From Epiperipatus broadwayi (taxonomy: Eukaryota > Onychophora > Udeonychophora > Euonychophora > Peripatidae), in NCBI GenBank assembly GCA_028023455.1, contig JAQFVV010012988.1, positions 124,001 through 188,000 on the forward strand: a stretch of 64,000 bases of DNA, read 5' to 3'. Below the pieces are notes generated by a model. That model saw nothing but the letters and a program-made list of their open reading frames with translations. It ran no database searches and was not told where the DNA came from. Made by a program: the position numbers and the translations under genes. Shown one piece after another: positions 1-14,263 of the stretch (positions within the stretch are counted from its first letter, which is position 1; each line of letters starts with the position of its first letter).

Positions 1-1328
1 TCTGATGCTAAAAATAATTTTAATAACTATAGAGCTCTGTCTATTCTTTCTTTAATTGTTAAAATAGTAAAAAAAAAAATATTTATAAAATAATTTAAAA
101 AATGTTAACTAAAAATAATATTTTTAATGAAAACCAGTATGGATTTATAGAAGAAAGAAACACAACTATGTTATTAGAGAATTTTACAGATAAAATTAAT
201 AGTGCATTAAATGATAAAAAATATGTAAATGCAATTTTTTAGATTTCTTTAATGCTTTTGACATTATTGATCTTAAGCTATTGATTTACAGTTTATAAAA
301 TTGTGGACTTAGAGGAAAATTGCTCATTTTGTTTTTAAATTATTTAAATGATAGATATGCTGTAGCAAAAATATCATATGCATTGAGTAATGGGAAAAAA
401 TTATATGGGGTTCATTAAATTATTATATTATTGTTTGTGATTTTTATAAATGATCTAGGAAATATTAATATTGAAGGATCATTATGCAGATAATACTGTT
501 GTTATGAGTGTAAATAGCAATATTGATATTGCAATTAAAAAATGTCAAGAAAGTCTGAACAAAATTGTATTTTGATGTTTTGAGAGAGAAATTTATATAA
601 ATGGAGAAAAAACAAAATGTACGTAAACATACTCTCCTCACATGAAATATAAAAATATTTATATACATCTGAATTCATATGAGTGTTTATATGACAATAA
701 TGTAATATGTAATGATAAGCTTATACAAGTAGAACAAGTAAAATTTATTAGATATTTTAAAATGATGATATAAAAAAAATGGCTTGGAAACATCATATAA
801 ACTAGATATTTTAAAATAATGTTCTACAAAATCAAAGATATTTTTTCTTTAAATATTCTTATTATTATATATAAATCTTTATATGAATCTTTATTGAGAT
901 ATGGAATAACGCTTTATGGTTTTGCAACCTTTTCTAATATTAGTAGATTAGCATTACTGAAAAAACAAGAATAATTGATCTAATAGAAGAAAAATATATC
1001 AATAAAGAAAAAAGTGTATATAAAAATAATATTGCATTATTCAATCAACTTCTCGATTATAGAGACAATTTTTTTTGATAGTACTTTCAAAAAACCTTAT
1101 ATAAAACAATATGAAATGTGTCTAAGGAAAACAGATATATACATAGTTTCAAAATATTGTAATAAATATGGAACGAGAGTAAGAAATTATTATGTTCATA
1201 AATTATTTAATAATTTATCTATTGAATTAAGAAGCTTGCAACATGGTAGGAAAATAAAAAACAAATTAAAAAATATATTAAAGAGAGGGGGGAAATTAGT
1301 ATATAGAAAAAGTATTGGAATATCTTAA
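1..1328 (+). pseudogene. CR1/jockey-like LINE relic, RT to 3' end
   Basis: Reading forward with several frame changes, the segment gives the typical order of a CR1/jockey-type reverse transcriptase. A block like NNYRxLSIL lies at the window edge, then NENQYGF at about 127-155, then an FNAFDIID block (YxDFxKAFD-like) at about 240-270, then a GNINIEG/ADNT-like block near 460-500. The last 315 bases (1014-1328) stay open for 104 codons and end in a basic stretch containing FNNLSIELRSL, like the C-terminal tail of such LINEs (xNxLPxEIRxL). Stops and frameshifts mean it cannot make a working enzyme. The 5' part lies outside the window. A closely related antisense copy follows at 1960-3260. The family call is from motif recognition only. 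Confidence 0.6.
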
Positions 1329-1580
1329 AACAGGCAAAACTCACTATATATATTGCCACACACAGCAAGCTAGAGTAATCAATGGATGCAAGATCTAAGA
1401 TCTAGATGAAGTGCTCTCAGATCCAAGTCTCCTCACTGACGAAAGCCATAATCCAGAAACTAGTCTGGTGATATTGGATGAGTAGGCACTAGATGGGGAT
1501 TTTATGCACAAGCCTTCTGGCATCCATTGATTACTCTATCTTACTGTGGGTGGCAATATATATAATGAGTTTTTCCTGTT
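1329..1580. mobile_element. Palindromic TTAA-flanked MITE, copy 1
   Basis: The element starts AACAGGCAAAACTC and ends with the inverted counterpart GAGTTTTTCCTGTT; TTAA lies directly outside both ends (1325-1328 and 1581-1584). The two halves are imperfect reverse complements: the block AGTAATCAATGGATGC near 1374 returns inverted near 1527. There is no ORF. TTAA flanks would suit a piggyBac-type non-autonomous element, but DNA beyond the right end is also shared with other copies, so the true boundary may be wider. It sits directly at the 3' end of the LINE relic. Confidence 0.7.
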
Positions 1581-1959
1581 TTAACAACAGTTATACATAA
1601 GCATAAGAGGTGGTCATGTGATGTTTATAGGAATATCTAATGTTGAATAATCAATATTTTTATTATATAATAATATATTATTGAAATGTGATTTATTGTT
1701 GTTATTTTTGGAATAGTTTGTTTTATACTGTGTTTAAAATTTCATGTAAATATTTAAAATGTTATAAAAATTTCTTTTACATAAAAGCGTAACTAGGACT
1801 TAATAGGAGAAGAATGAAATTTGTATTTGTGTAAATATATTTTGAACGGTATTCAAATGAATGTAATGAATATATTTATTTTAACAAACAATACATTAGT
1901 ATTAATAAACAATATATTAGTAATAAAAATTATTTTAATTTAATGCAATATTAATTTTG

Positions 1960-3260
1960 TCTGTAAAATTCTCTAAAAACATAGATGTGTTTTTCCTTGT
2001 TTTTCCTTCTAGAAATCCACATTGGTTTTCATTAAAAAAAATTTTTTTTAGTTAAATTTTTTTAATTATTTAATAAACATTTAGTAATTGAAGAAAGAAT
2101 AGATATAGGTCTATAGTTATTAAAATTATTTTTAGCACAAACTGGTCCTACTATAGATGTTTTTAATAATGTAGGAAATTCACTACTTTCTATTATTTTA
2201 TTAACCATATAAATTATAACTTCTGATAGAATTCCAATATTATTTTTTATATCTACCATTTTGATTGTATTTATATCTGGGCTTGTATTATATTTACATT
2301 CTTTTATTACTTCAGATTCTTCATTTATATTTGGCATAAATGTTGACTTATCTTGACCATTACATATTTTCAAAATATTATTATCATAATCAATTTATTT
2401 TAGTTTGTTTATTCTTTCTACAAATATATTTTTCAAAGTATTTGTTAGAAAACTATCATTTATATTAAAATATTTTTTATATCTTCATTATTTATAGAAC
2501 TTTATTTTCTTAATAATATTTTATTTTTCTCAATGTTTTTTCTGTTAATTCTATTTTCATTAAAAAAAGTTTTATAAAACAATATTTTCTCTGTTCTTAT
2601 CATAGAATTAACTTTATTTTTTAATGTCTTATATTTAAGAAATAAATCATGATTTTGTTTAATTTTTTTTTACATTCTTTCCATAAATTGTTCTTTTATT
2701 AATTTCATTTTTTTAATCCAGTTAATATGGAACAGTTTATTATTTTTTTAAATCACAATGATTTCTTGTGACTTATTGCATACATCTGAAAATTTCTACA
2801 AACTTCTCATACATAATATTAACACCATTAATTTTTTAACTTCATTCCAAACAATTTATTTTTAAATAGTTTATTGTTATATAATATCAATTTATTTTCC
2901 ACTAGTTCTGATATTCTGTTATGTTGTATTATATTTGGAATAGATATAAGTGTAAAATAATGATCAACAATCTTTTCTTTAACAACAGCAGTTAAAATAT
3001 TTTTCATTAGGGTTGTATTAATATGATCAATACATAAAGAAACTATATTACTGACTATAATTTCTTTTCTTGTATGTTTTAACATGACAAAATACCCCAT
3101 AAGTAGCTAATGTATCTATATAATCTTCAACAGTTTTAGAATTTTTACACAAATCAATGTTCATCTCATATCATTTCATTGTTAGTTAGTCTAAAACATT
3201 TTAACCATGAATTTAATTTATTTATAAACATTTTATTATCATTATAATTCAAAAGTTATA
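1960..3260 (-). pseudogene. CR1/jockey-like LINE relic, endonuclease to RT
   Basis: On the minus strand, 2828-3100 encodes 90 residues with SLCIDHIN, the (S)xCIDHIF block near the end of an AP-type endonuclease, followed by a DHY block. 2062-2373 encodes 103 residues with FPTLLKTSIVGPV and NNYRPISILSSITK, the entry of the reverse transcriptase palm. Around 1980-2040 follows NENQCGF, matching NENQYGF of the relic at 1-1328, so both belong to one family. Frames are broken and the catalytic RT motifs lie beyond the preserved part. The copy lies tail to tail with the first relic, with about 380 bp of AT-rich DNA and the MITE between them. Confidence 0.6.
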
Positions 3261-3514
3261 TGAATCGCTTCATAGCTGTTACAGTTGACTTCCAGTTGTT
3301 CAACCAAAAAATGTATCTAATAAAAATCAATATACTTCCACATTTTTATGATTTCTACAATATTCAATTTTTTTTATAATTTATAATATTATAAAGATTA
3401 TTTTCATTTTTTTATATTTGTTTCCATTAATATTAGGAATCAATCAAGTTAATGTAAGAATATACAATTAAATCATCCTAATTTTTTATTATACTTCTAC
3501 GGTTAACATGAAAT

Positions 3515-4410
3515 ATATTTAAACAAGACATTTATTTTATATAGCACAATGTTTTTTTTTTTATAAACTGTAATACCAATAAGCAAATAAGCTAATGCAT
3601 ATACATATACATATGGGTTGAAAAGATAGATGGATTCATTCTATCTTTTCCCAAAGACTTTATCTTGTGTTTGAAAAAGTGGGAATATTCAGTTATATAG
3701 TGACATCTAAAAAGAGCATGTGCATTAGCTTATTGGCATTAAATTTTATAAAAAACATCATGCTATATAAAATAAATGTCTTGTTTTCATATGTTTATTT
3801 AATAAAAATGATGTATCGTAAATTCTAGAAATTTCACAAGCATCATTCATTCATGTAGTAAATAAGTAATTTAAAGTGATCAAAGAACAACTTCACGCTC
3901 TCATTTTCAAACACTTAAGATTTGCCCATACATATACATTTGGGTCAAAAAGATAGATGGATTCATTCTATCTTTTCCCAAAGATGTTATCCTGTGTTTG
4001 AAAAAGTGGGAGTATTCATTTATACAGTGACAACTAGAAAGGGCATGTGCATTAGCTTATTGGCTTATTGGTATTACAGTTTATAAAACATCACGCTATA
4101 TAAAATAAATGTCTTGTTTACATATGTTTAATTTAATAAGAATGATGTATCGTAAATTCTAGAAATTTCACAGGCATCATTTATTCACATAGTAAAAAAG
4201 TAATTTAAAGTGATCAATTAACAACTTCACACTCTTATTTTCAAACACTTAAGATTTGTCCATATATATATGTTTGGGTTGAAAGGATAGATGGATTCAT
4301 TCTATCTTTTCCCAAAGACTTTATCTTGTGTTTGAAAAAGTGGGAGTATCCATTTATATAGTGACATCTACAAAGCACATGTGCATTAGCTTATTGGCTT
4401 ATTGGTATGA
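3515..4410. repeat. About 330-bp tandem repeat with inverted arm
   Basis: The core GATAGATGGATTCATTCTATC recurs near 3625, 3951 and 4286, giving units of about 326-335 bp; the third is cut short at 4408. Each core is a small hairpin (GAAAAGATAGA against TCTATCTTTTC). The first 90 bases (3515-3605) are the reverse complement of the stretch ending the units (for example 4045-4120, AGCTTATTGGTATTACAG). The whole therefore looks like a tandem array with one inverted terminal arm. I see no ORF and no hammerhead core in it. Confidence 0.7.
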
Positions 4411-4705
4411 AGTATATTATAAATATTTTTGTCAATACTAAATTCTTTAATTTCTACTTCCTAATCCTCAAATGTATTAAAACTCTTTAAATAAGTATCT
4501 CCAGTCACAATAGTAGAAGCTTATCCATTTTATATTAGAATATATTCAAATCTATAATGTATTTTAAATCTAAAGGATAATGTTAAGTCATATTCGTTTG
4601 TCCTTTCTATAAATTCTCTCAATACTTGAATGTTAATGTGTTTTATTATATAAAAATAAATATATAAAATATTTTATTAATTAACACAATCAATTTCTGT
4701 CACAT
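4411..4705. other. AT-rich DNA, nothing recognised
   Basis: I see no ORF, repeat unit or motif here. Confidence 0.5.
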
Positions 4706-5513
4706 ATATATCATCATTATCATCATCATTTTAAATTATTATCAATTTATTGCCAGAGAAAAGTTTTTTATGTTTAATCCATCTTCAGTCTCTAGTCTTG
4801 TGCATCCTTATCTCCCTGCTTACAGTCTTAATTCATTTATCCATCCCATATGTGGCCTCTTTCTAGGTCTTTAGCATTCTTTTGGTTTTCAGTTTAAGAT
4901 TTTAATTATATATCATCATTTCTTCTAGCAATATGTCCAGCCCAACTGCACTTCAGTCTCTTAATTCATTCAATGATGTCAGTAAATCTGTTTGGTTTCT
5001 CACCCATATATTTCACTTTCATTCTCTTCTTGGTACTGCTAACTTGCATCTTTCCATAGTTCATTGAATGGTCTGAACTCTTTGTATTGCTCTCTTATTA
5101 AGTATTCAAATTTCAGATTCATAAGTAAGAAGTAGTAAAACATATCTATTAAAAACCTTTCTTTTCAAACACACAGACATGTTTCTTTTTAAATTTCATC
5201 TATTATGCTTCCATCTGTAGTAATAATCTGACCAAGACATTTGTAGTTGTTAATTTCTTCTAACTCATCATTATCAATCTTTATTTTCTTCTTTTGAGAA
5301 AATGCATTGAACATTACTTTAGTCTTTTTAACATTTATCTTTATTCCTCCTTTTTTATTTTCATTTGATAATTCTCACAACATTTTCTGAAGTACTATTA
5401 ACAAAAGCAATTACATAACCTGCAAAATCTAGATGATTTAAATAATCTCCATTTATTTTTACTCCCTCAATTTCCCATTTTAATCCACAAAATATTTTTT
5501 TGCGAAGCTGCTA
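4706..5513 (-). pseudogene. RTE LINE relic, antisense 3' third
   Basis: The reverse complement matches the 3' third of the intact RTE element at 33502-36787, from the sequence before FADD (compare 35930) through the region YKYLGQI, CVLPVLTYGSETW and WAGHIARR to the ATGATGATG tail, seen here as CATCATCATT at 4710-4730. Many substitutions and several deletions break the frame. It is truncated at its 5' end, as is usual for target-primed insertion. By eye it is much more diverged from the intact copy than the fragment at 15533, so it is older. Confidence 0.75.
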
Positions 5514-6800
5514 TATATATAAGCTTCAATTAAATCCCTTCTCATTAAAAAAAAGCAGAATCTTTCGTTTTCTTTATTTATACAATCAAAAATAGTATTA
5601 TTAATAAAATTTAAAAAAAGTGGTTTTTGGCTACATTTTTAGTAAATAAATTAAATTTACTGCACTTAAAAAAGAGATATTTATTTGATCAATTTATGAT
5701 TTATGAATGCAATCTTTGCTTAATATCTTAACTTTTCTAAATGTTCTTTGTTAAAAACATGACTTTATTAAGTCATTATCTTCAAGCAAAATTATAATTA
5801 CTCTTAAAATACATAAAATAAAAATGTAATAAATACGAATATTAAATAAACATAGCTGTCAAAATAATTAAATGTATCCAATTAAATAAATAATTAAGCA
5901 TATCACAGAATCTAAGTAGAAATATTATAATAAATAAATTAAATATATATAACATACAGAAATTTACTCATTTAAATATGAACAAAAACATACAATTGAA
6001 TGTTAAGATTGAATGAAGGAAGATTTAGTACTCACGGTTTATATCATTATAAAACTGGACAAGTTACTGAGATAATGTGTTTGAAATGAAAAAACTACAC
6101 ATTAAAACATTGGATTATGATATAAAAATTTTATTAAAAAAAATTTTTGAGAGATATATAAAACTTAATCATATCACAAAACATTTGGAAAAGAGTACTA
6201 AGTGGATATTTTGTTAAGTGAATAGCAAATGTTTGTCTTTTTAAAAAATGGAATTACCCATTAAAAACATGATATACTTATACTAAAGTTTAGATTCATT
6301 CAAATAAGAAACATTTGGAGGTTATTAAAGTTTAAAGATTTTCACAAGAATTAAATTTTTGAACCATCAAAATATAGATATAGGATAAATTATTATTTTT
6401 TAAGAAAAAAATAAAATGCAATATCAATAATTCGGTGTAGTGATAATAACATTAACATTGATATGAGAATAAGACAGAATAATTCCATATAAACAAATCT
6501 ATTTAAATTGTTTTACAATAAATACTTTATAAATTAAAATAGAAATCTAAAATAATAAATGGAAATCACTTATATCATTTAGATTTTCAAGTAATATATA
6601 TATATATTATAGGTTTGAATCCATATAAGATATGTCAAAAACTAAAAATGAATCTCCTTTCATTTGTAAGTGAATTCAAGATAAAAGCTATTATGGGCTA
6701 TTAGAAAAAACTTATTTTTTTAGTCATTACATGAAATTAACTCCATTTATTCTTTTGTTTACACAATATATATAGAAAAAGAAAAAGACAGAAATATTAT
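5514..6800. other. AT-rich intergenic or intronic DNA
   Basis: Long A and T runs and a short AT dinucleotide run near 6595-6612. I see no ORF, RNA gene or recognisable mobile element. Confidence 0.5.
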
Positions 6801-6814
6801 ACAAATATTAGATA

Positions 6815-7445
<631 letters not shown>

Positions 7446-10400
7446 TATCTATAGATATATAGTGTAAAAAAGTCTTTAAATAGTCATCATAGAGAAAACA
7501 AAGATTTTATTTTAAAGTAGTGGAAATTTCAGCTGACAACTTGAAAGGTTTCTAAATTTTGATCAGTCTTGAATCAAATCTTAGATTATGGCTATAGTAA
7601 AGAAAAAATTATTTGTTAAAATATTTAGAAAAAAAGAATAATGCATTGAAATTAGTTCTCATTTGAATTATGTCTCATTAATAGTAAACACTATATTTTC
7701 TTTATAAACAATTATTTTTCATATTTTAATTAATCTGAAGAACTCTTTAACTTATGATATATTGCAAATAAAAAGCTATACACAAATCATGAGTGTAGAA
7801 ACATATATTTATAAAAGCTAATCATATTATGATCTAATCAGTTTAGTTATCTTTTAAACTCATGTTAATTTCAGATGTTTACTCTAAATATTTATTAACT
7901 GCCCAATTCTGGATTGTTTGTTTGCCTGAACAAATAAATATGAAGCCTGCTTGAATTAGAACCACACCAGCTTTTATGAGTAAATAGAAAAAAAATTATT
8001 TAGCCTCAAGAGAATTCTCATGTTGTAGTAATTGATAGTTTCATTGGCAACATCGAAATGCAAAAGTTATATCTGTTTACATGGATATAATCACCTTATA
8101 TTTATTTTTTATTATAATAGCCATCTATGAAAATATTTAATTCAATATATATATATGTATTGTAACCTTACAGATATACTGCAATTTGGCTATTGTGAAT
8201 TTGGACACTAAAATTTTATTGGTTTTTATGAATTTATTTTTTATAGTTAAGAAAATATTTTTGTCACTTTTGTTTGATTAAGGAGTATAAAATATAATCA
8301 TTATTATATTTAAATAGTGTCTCATATTATTGTTTATACCAGAAATATAATCATAAGGTATTTTTGAATAGAGTTACAAACTGATTTTAAAATAGACTTC
8401 TAAAAAAATTTGTATAAAGGAAATATGTATGTTTTTCATTGCTATTTTTATTAAGAAATAAAATTGTCAATTATATTAGGCAAAGAAAGTACTACACACA
8501 TACAATTTATAGTTCAAAAATAAGAAATAGATAATAGGATTATGAATACAATATTATAATTTTAATTATATGTAAAATCAACAGTCATTACATTTACATG
8601 TTGGGTGCAAGTGTGTGTGTGCTTGGAAGCTTTTAAATTTAAGTATTTATTTAACAAAGATTGATTTTGGTTTATTAAAAATATATTTAAGTAATAAATT
8701 ATTTATTAAAAAGTCAATTTAATATGTGGAAATAAATATCTGAGAGAAATTTATTTGTTTTGTCTTCAAATCCAGAAATGAGGATTTTTGTTTTAAAAGT
8801 TCTAACTTTAACATTTTGAGTACCAGAAACTTTGGCAACCTTCCTGGACAAACCCAGAAGCAGTGTATTATGGGGAATATTACATAACCTAAACTTCATG
8901 TGATGATCCCTATAAAAAATAAATCATAGGTAAATCGGACAATCTGGAAAAATTTTCACTGCTTATAGGACCTCAACCAGTCCAAACTTTTAAATAGACA
9001 TTTTGTTTTTCTTCAACCAGATGGCAGGCTGAAATTTTACACTAGAAAGAGGCTTGCTGCTCATCTGACTTCTATCATCATTCCAGACTAGGGAAACACC
9101 GCCATTTAACCATAAATAACCATTGATTTAGTTTGTAAAATTTTTGTTCCAAGAAATATTATTTGTCATAGTCAACTGCAGATATAAAGTAAGCAAATTG
9201 ACTGGTAAAAATCCCTGATATATTATTAACAAATCATTGGGTTTTGCTTCGACTGAAAAATTGCTGGATGCATTTTTCCATAAGCTATTATAAAAATGAT
9301 TAATCTCCTCACTACATGTAAGGAGATTGTAAGTCTCCAGAAAAAGGATTTTTCTCACCTTCAGTTATAAAGGAAAATATCTTTGAATAATAGTATTTTT
9401 AAGTCAAAAATGCTTCTTACAAACTTGCTACTACAAAAACGAATTTTGAATTTAAAAATTAAAGATCGTTCTTACTAACGGGTAAGAAACTTTGTGTTAT
9501 CAGTGATCTAAACATAAGTATTAAACTAATGAATTAAAGATCAAAATGAATGAGCATTTTTTATATTTTCTATTAATAATGTGCTGAACACCAAATTTTT
9601 TTTAAATAAAGTAAAAATCTGCTAAAGGAATTAAAGCTGCTATCTACAACAAAACTATGGATGATTGTTTAATATTGAAAATAATTGTATTAAGGATTAT
9701 CCATGCATAAAATGTGAATAATAATCAAGAAGGATTATGGATTTATCCAGAAATATTTTCAAATGCTATTTATAAATTACGGATCCTTTAAATAAATAGA
9801 GAAAATAATGATGAACTAACTGTTGATAATCTTTAAAATGCATTATCCTGAATTAATAATTGTACTAAAAATGCAATTTCATATTTTTACGCTGATCCAT
9901 ATAGATAATGTTCTTTAAAAATAAAATGAACAGTTCCATGAATCAGATAAATTATTTGATATAGTTTCTACTTTATTAGTTAAGTCATATTAAATGTTTT
10001 GCAAATGTAAATAAAGATTTTCTCAGATATTTTGGTATTCATGTAAAGATAATATATTATTTACTAATGTAATTAGTGTTAAAATTGAAAGGGATTAAAT
10101 GTAATATATTTTAGGATCATGTTGTACAAATGTTGGAAGTTATTTATCTTAAATTAAATGGGTGTTACCAAATATTCATAATGCTTATGACTTCTTGAGA
10201 TTTGACCTCAAATTAAGTGGAGTTTTCCTTATGAAAACTTATAAGTCTGTATAAAATACTTTATACATCACTCATACTTATTGACATTACTTTTTCCTGT
10301 TATCTAGTGTTTAATAAAGTAGCCCCATAATTTTATTGTACTTTGTGCTGAGGAAGTAGTACTCCCTTGATGTTGAAATCTGAAATTAAACCCAAAAAAT

Positions 10401-11213
10401 GGATCTTAAGGCAAAAATAAGTAAGCCCACTGTGGTAAATTACCATTTAGGTCTGCAAAGCAAAGAATTATACTTGTTTTGTTTAAAAAAATGAAGAAGA
10501 TCTCCATTATTTATAAATGAGGTTTATAAACCATTGATTGGTTGATAAAATAAACCAATTAAGAACATTCGTAAGATATTTAACTTTTATTTGTATAATA
10601 GCCACCACCCTCCAATCTTAAATTGAGGATTATTTTAAGAAAGATTAATACATTTTCTTATAAATGATTGTCACACAATGCCATATGATATAACTTTTGA
10701 CAGATCCAAAGTTTATATTAGTTAGAAAATAGACATTAATATTTTATGAAAGTGCATTATATATTTTTTTATTATGGTTGTTATTGATTTTTATATTATG
10801 CAATAGAATAATTATTAATTTAAATATTTGGTTGTCGAATAGCTACTATATCCCACTCAATGGTGCAGTTTTCACGCTTAAACTATAAAATATGATCATT
10901 CCCAGGCTGTTAATTATAATCATTTTGATGTGTTTTTTGTAATGCGAAAATAAAAACAAAAGAAAATCATCTTTTTTAAATGCTATTTAATTTTAAATAT
11001 TTTTTATTAACGTATACAAATTAAATGATAATAATAAATGTAAAATAAAATAAACAAATTACAATTTGATTTGTCTTTTTTAGTTTGCTTTTTATTAGAA
11101 AAATCAAGTTTCTATCGGAAATTTTTTTACTGGGGTTACGGTTTTTTTTGTTGTTGTTTACTGCTATTTTTTATTTCAAATAGAATGACAACTAAAAGTA
11201 AAAGTTGTTACGG
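7446..11213. other. Long AT-rich stretch without recognisable genes
   Basis: Short ORFs of 60-80 codons occur (for example 9128-9358 minus) but have the composition of random AT-rich DNA and no domain I recognise. There are small AT runs near 8145-8155 and TG runs near 8610-8622. Nothing further is supported. Confidence 0.5.
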
Positions 11214-11246
11214 TTAGTTTTAGGGTTAGGTTTAGGGTTAGGGTTA
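11214..11246 (+). repeat. Short telomere-like TTAGGG run
   Basis: About four imperfect units of TTAGGG/TTTAGGG in tandem. TTAGGG is the usual animal telomere unit. A run this short is more likely part of a dispersed repeat or a repair scar than a former chromosome end. Confidence 0.6.
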
Positions 11247-14200
11247 TTTTTCTGCTGTTTGTAATGCTAATATAAAAAATATCAAAATCATATTTTTGTA
11301 AATATTTTTTTTTTACTAACATCTATAAAATAAATCTATAAAATAGATTAAAATATCTATAAAATAAAAAAACCATGTACAATTAATTGTACTTTTCTTA
11401 CAGGATATTTTTGTGTTAACGCTCTTTTTTATTTCAAAAATATACACACGTTACAACTTCTTTGTCTCATGGAATGTTATGAACAGTACATTACCTGACT
11501 CGTTACCTAATTCCAACTCACTTTATACATATATCTCGTCAACATTTGCTACTTAAAACTTCAATACACTATGGTGTAAAAAGTCTGTTAATTATTACTT
11601 TACAAAATCTGAACATTTCAATATTTTAAAATAAAAAAAATCCAATGAAAACAACATTTCCATCCAATTAAAAAAAACACACCCTCCCCCCAAGCCGTAA
11701 CCATTTTATAAACTGTGCGAATTCAGAAAATGTATTTGCTGCGTAAAACATACATGCTGTACTGCAACGCGACATAGCGGTCTGCAATCTGTAGCACAAC
11801 AAAAAAGTTGTATTATAGAAAATGTGGGTTCAAATGTGTCAGCCATGGAAACAGCATTTTTATATGTTTTAGCATGAAAACCGCACCATCCAGTGGGATA
11901 TGGGGGCTCTTCGATGAGTACCAAAAATTTCTCTTTGTAATTTTTGAAAAACTATCATCATTTCATTTCACATTCAAGATATTATAGATCATATTTGAAA
12001 CACACATTTACTTGTTAAAACTCTATTGGATTAAATACACCATTGTTGTAATAAAGCTATCCATAATGTAAAATATTCTTGGATAAGATGGTGTACATAA
12101 AACCCCTTTTACATTATTGTATCTGGGAATGCATAAACACACTTGATATTCATATACTTATTAGTTTAGCCCTGAGAGAAATTTATTATTCAACCTTTTA
12201 CTACATTTTTCTAGTCCTTGGTTTTAACATAGATTAATTTATTCTTAGTTAAACTTTTGAAATAAGAAACAATAGTTGTATCAATTTTGTTGGTAAAAGA
12301 AACAATAGTACATGAGTATTCAGATTATTATAAAACCCTGAGAAATTAGTCTACTGAATATTTATGATTTTATTAGAATTCATAATAATTTTCAAGTCAA
12401 AGAGATTTAATATAAGATGCACTCTTTGTCTCAACTAGGAAATATAACTGCAAGGATAATGATTTTACAATTTTTACAATCATCATAATCAATGGATGAT
12501 GATCTGCCATTTATGTTTTAATTTTGGTGCCCACGTTATTTTATTTCATTAGGAGATTTCAATATATGTTTATTGTTACATTTGTGTATCATTACCATCT
12601 AGATTAAAATTATAAGTTACTGCCTGATCAGATTCCATGCCTCTCAATATACTTTTTTATCATTTTTATTCATTTCAAAGTCTATTTAATGTGATATTTT
12701 CTGTCCCACATTTTAAAATTTATTTCAATCACATGATATCTCTGCTTTATACTTCATCAGTCCATTTTATTTTAATGTTTTCATTTGTTTAAGTTTTCAT
12801 CTTATTTTATATAATTGTTTTTATGACATTTTAAATATTTTTATAGCTGTTATTAAATGAAAATTATTATAAATATTATCTATAGTACATATTCTGTCAC
12901 ACTCCAGATAAACTTTCAACAAGTCTTATAATTTTATTATTATTCAAAATTTGCCTAGACCTTTTCAACCCTACTTCATAAACTATAACAACATTATCAC
13001 TAAAATGCAATAAATTAAATGCAACAATAACATTGATTTCTGGATGGAGAAAATATTAAGGTTAAGTCTAATATTCTTAATAATTTTTCCATAAAAAAAG
13101 TCCTTATTGTATTTAAACTATAATTTTTTTCAGTATACTTTATCTGGCTTCCTTATCATGCATTCAACTTTATTCCCTCTCACACTGCATTAGGGCTGTG
13201 ACCATTTTAGTTGTTTTTACTGACAATAAGTATTAAATGTGAAATTTCACATTAAACCATTATTACTTATCAGAATATAATAAATTTAACTTCATATAGC
13301 AGATATTTTTTTTTTATAAATGAAATAAATTATAAAAAATCACATTTGATTTTTTAAAATATAAAATTACATCATGATCAAAACTAAAGCACTATTTTGT
13401 CATTCAGATTTTTTTCAAAAAAAAATTAAATCTTTTTTATTTGACAATTATTTTTAAAATGTGAATGAATAAATATCAGTATCTGATACATTTATCAATT
13501 TATGCTTTAAAAGTTTAAAAATTTTAAATCATTTTTAAAGTATTGCAATATATTTTAAAAGACAGTCACTGATTGAATGTTAGAAAACATCTTGTAATTA
13601 TCTTCCCTGCAATTTGATTTGTTCAAAAATAAAACATTCTAATTTCAACACAGAAATTGCCAAAGAATAATGGTACCCAATCAAGATTAGGGTCAAAAGT
13701 GATTCATGTTGCTAAATTTTCAGATATTATTATATCTAGAGATTTTTTGGAATTAAAATATTATGAATAAAATATTTATAAAATTACCAAAACGTTTTAA
13801 AAAGTTAGCAATTTCTCTCATTAGGTATGAATTGACACCTCATATAATTGCTTTGAGAAAAAACATTAAAACAGTTTTATTTAAAATAAATCATTGTATT
13901 TTCTTATTATTTTATAACCCTCTTTTAAAAAAAAAATTGAAATTTCTATACCTGATTTTTTTTTCTTAACTTTAATATATCATATTAAAATAAATAAATA
14001 AATATTATACCAAATAAATTTATCAAGAAAGTCAAAATCTATAGGTGATAAATAAAATAAAGTATATATGCAATCTGCTTGCCTGCTGTTTTATAGGTAT
14101 CAAGTATTTTACTGCTGTGAAAAATTTAGGCTGCTACTAACAGTGGCTATCTTGGAAACAAACTATCTGGATCAAACCCCATTGAAAGGCAGTTATAAAT

Positions 14201-14263
14201 ATTTTTAACCTAACCATTATACTGTTGGATTATGAATTACACTTTTTTCCCATATGTCATAGC
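11247..14263. other. AT-rich DNA with one less AT-rich island
   Basis: The stretch 11650-11930 is visibly richer in G and C than its surroundings and holds a 72-codon minus ORF (11706-11924, containing PYPTGWCGFHAKTY). I do not recognise this peptide. The sequence GGGGTTACGGTT at about 11131 has an inverted echo, AGCCGTAACC, near 11693, hinting at a decayed element. The remainder shows nothing. Confidence 0.4.

Noticed and set aside
3515-4410. CRISPR-like array
   Set aside because: Units are about 330 bp without short spacers, and the setting is an animal genome full of retroelements.
10345-10385. CTGAGGAAGTAG...GTTGAAATC as a hammerhead or Penelope end
   Set aside because: The core is not conserved and no pairing supports it.
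11214-11246. Former chromosome end (interstitial telomere from fusion)
   Set aside because: Only about four imperfect units; too short to support a fusion point.
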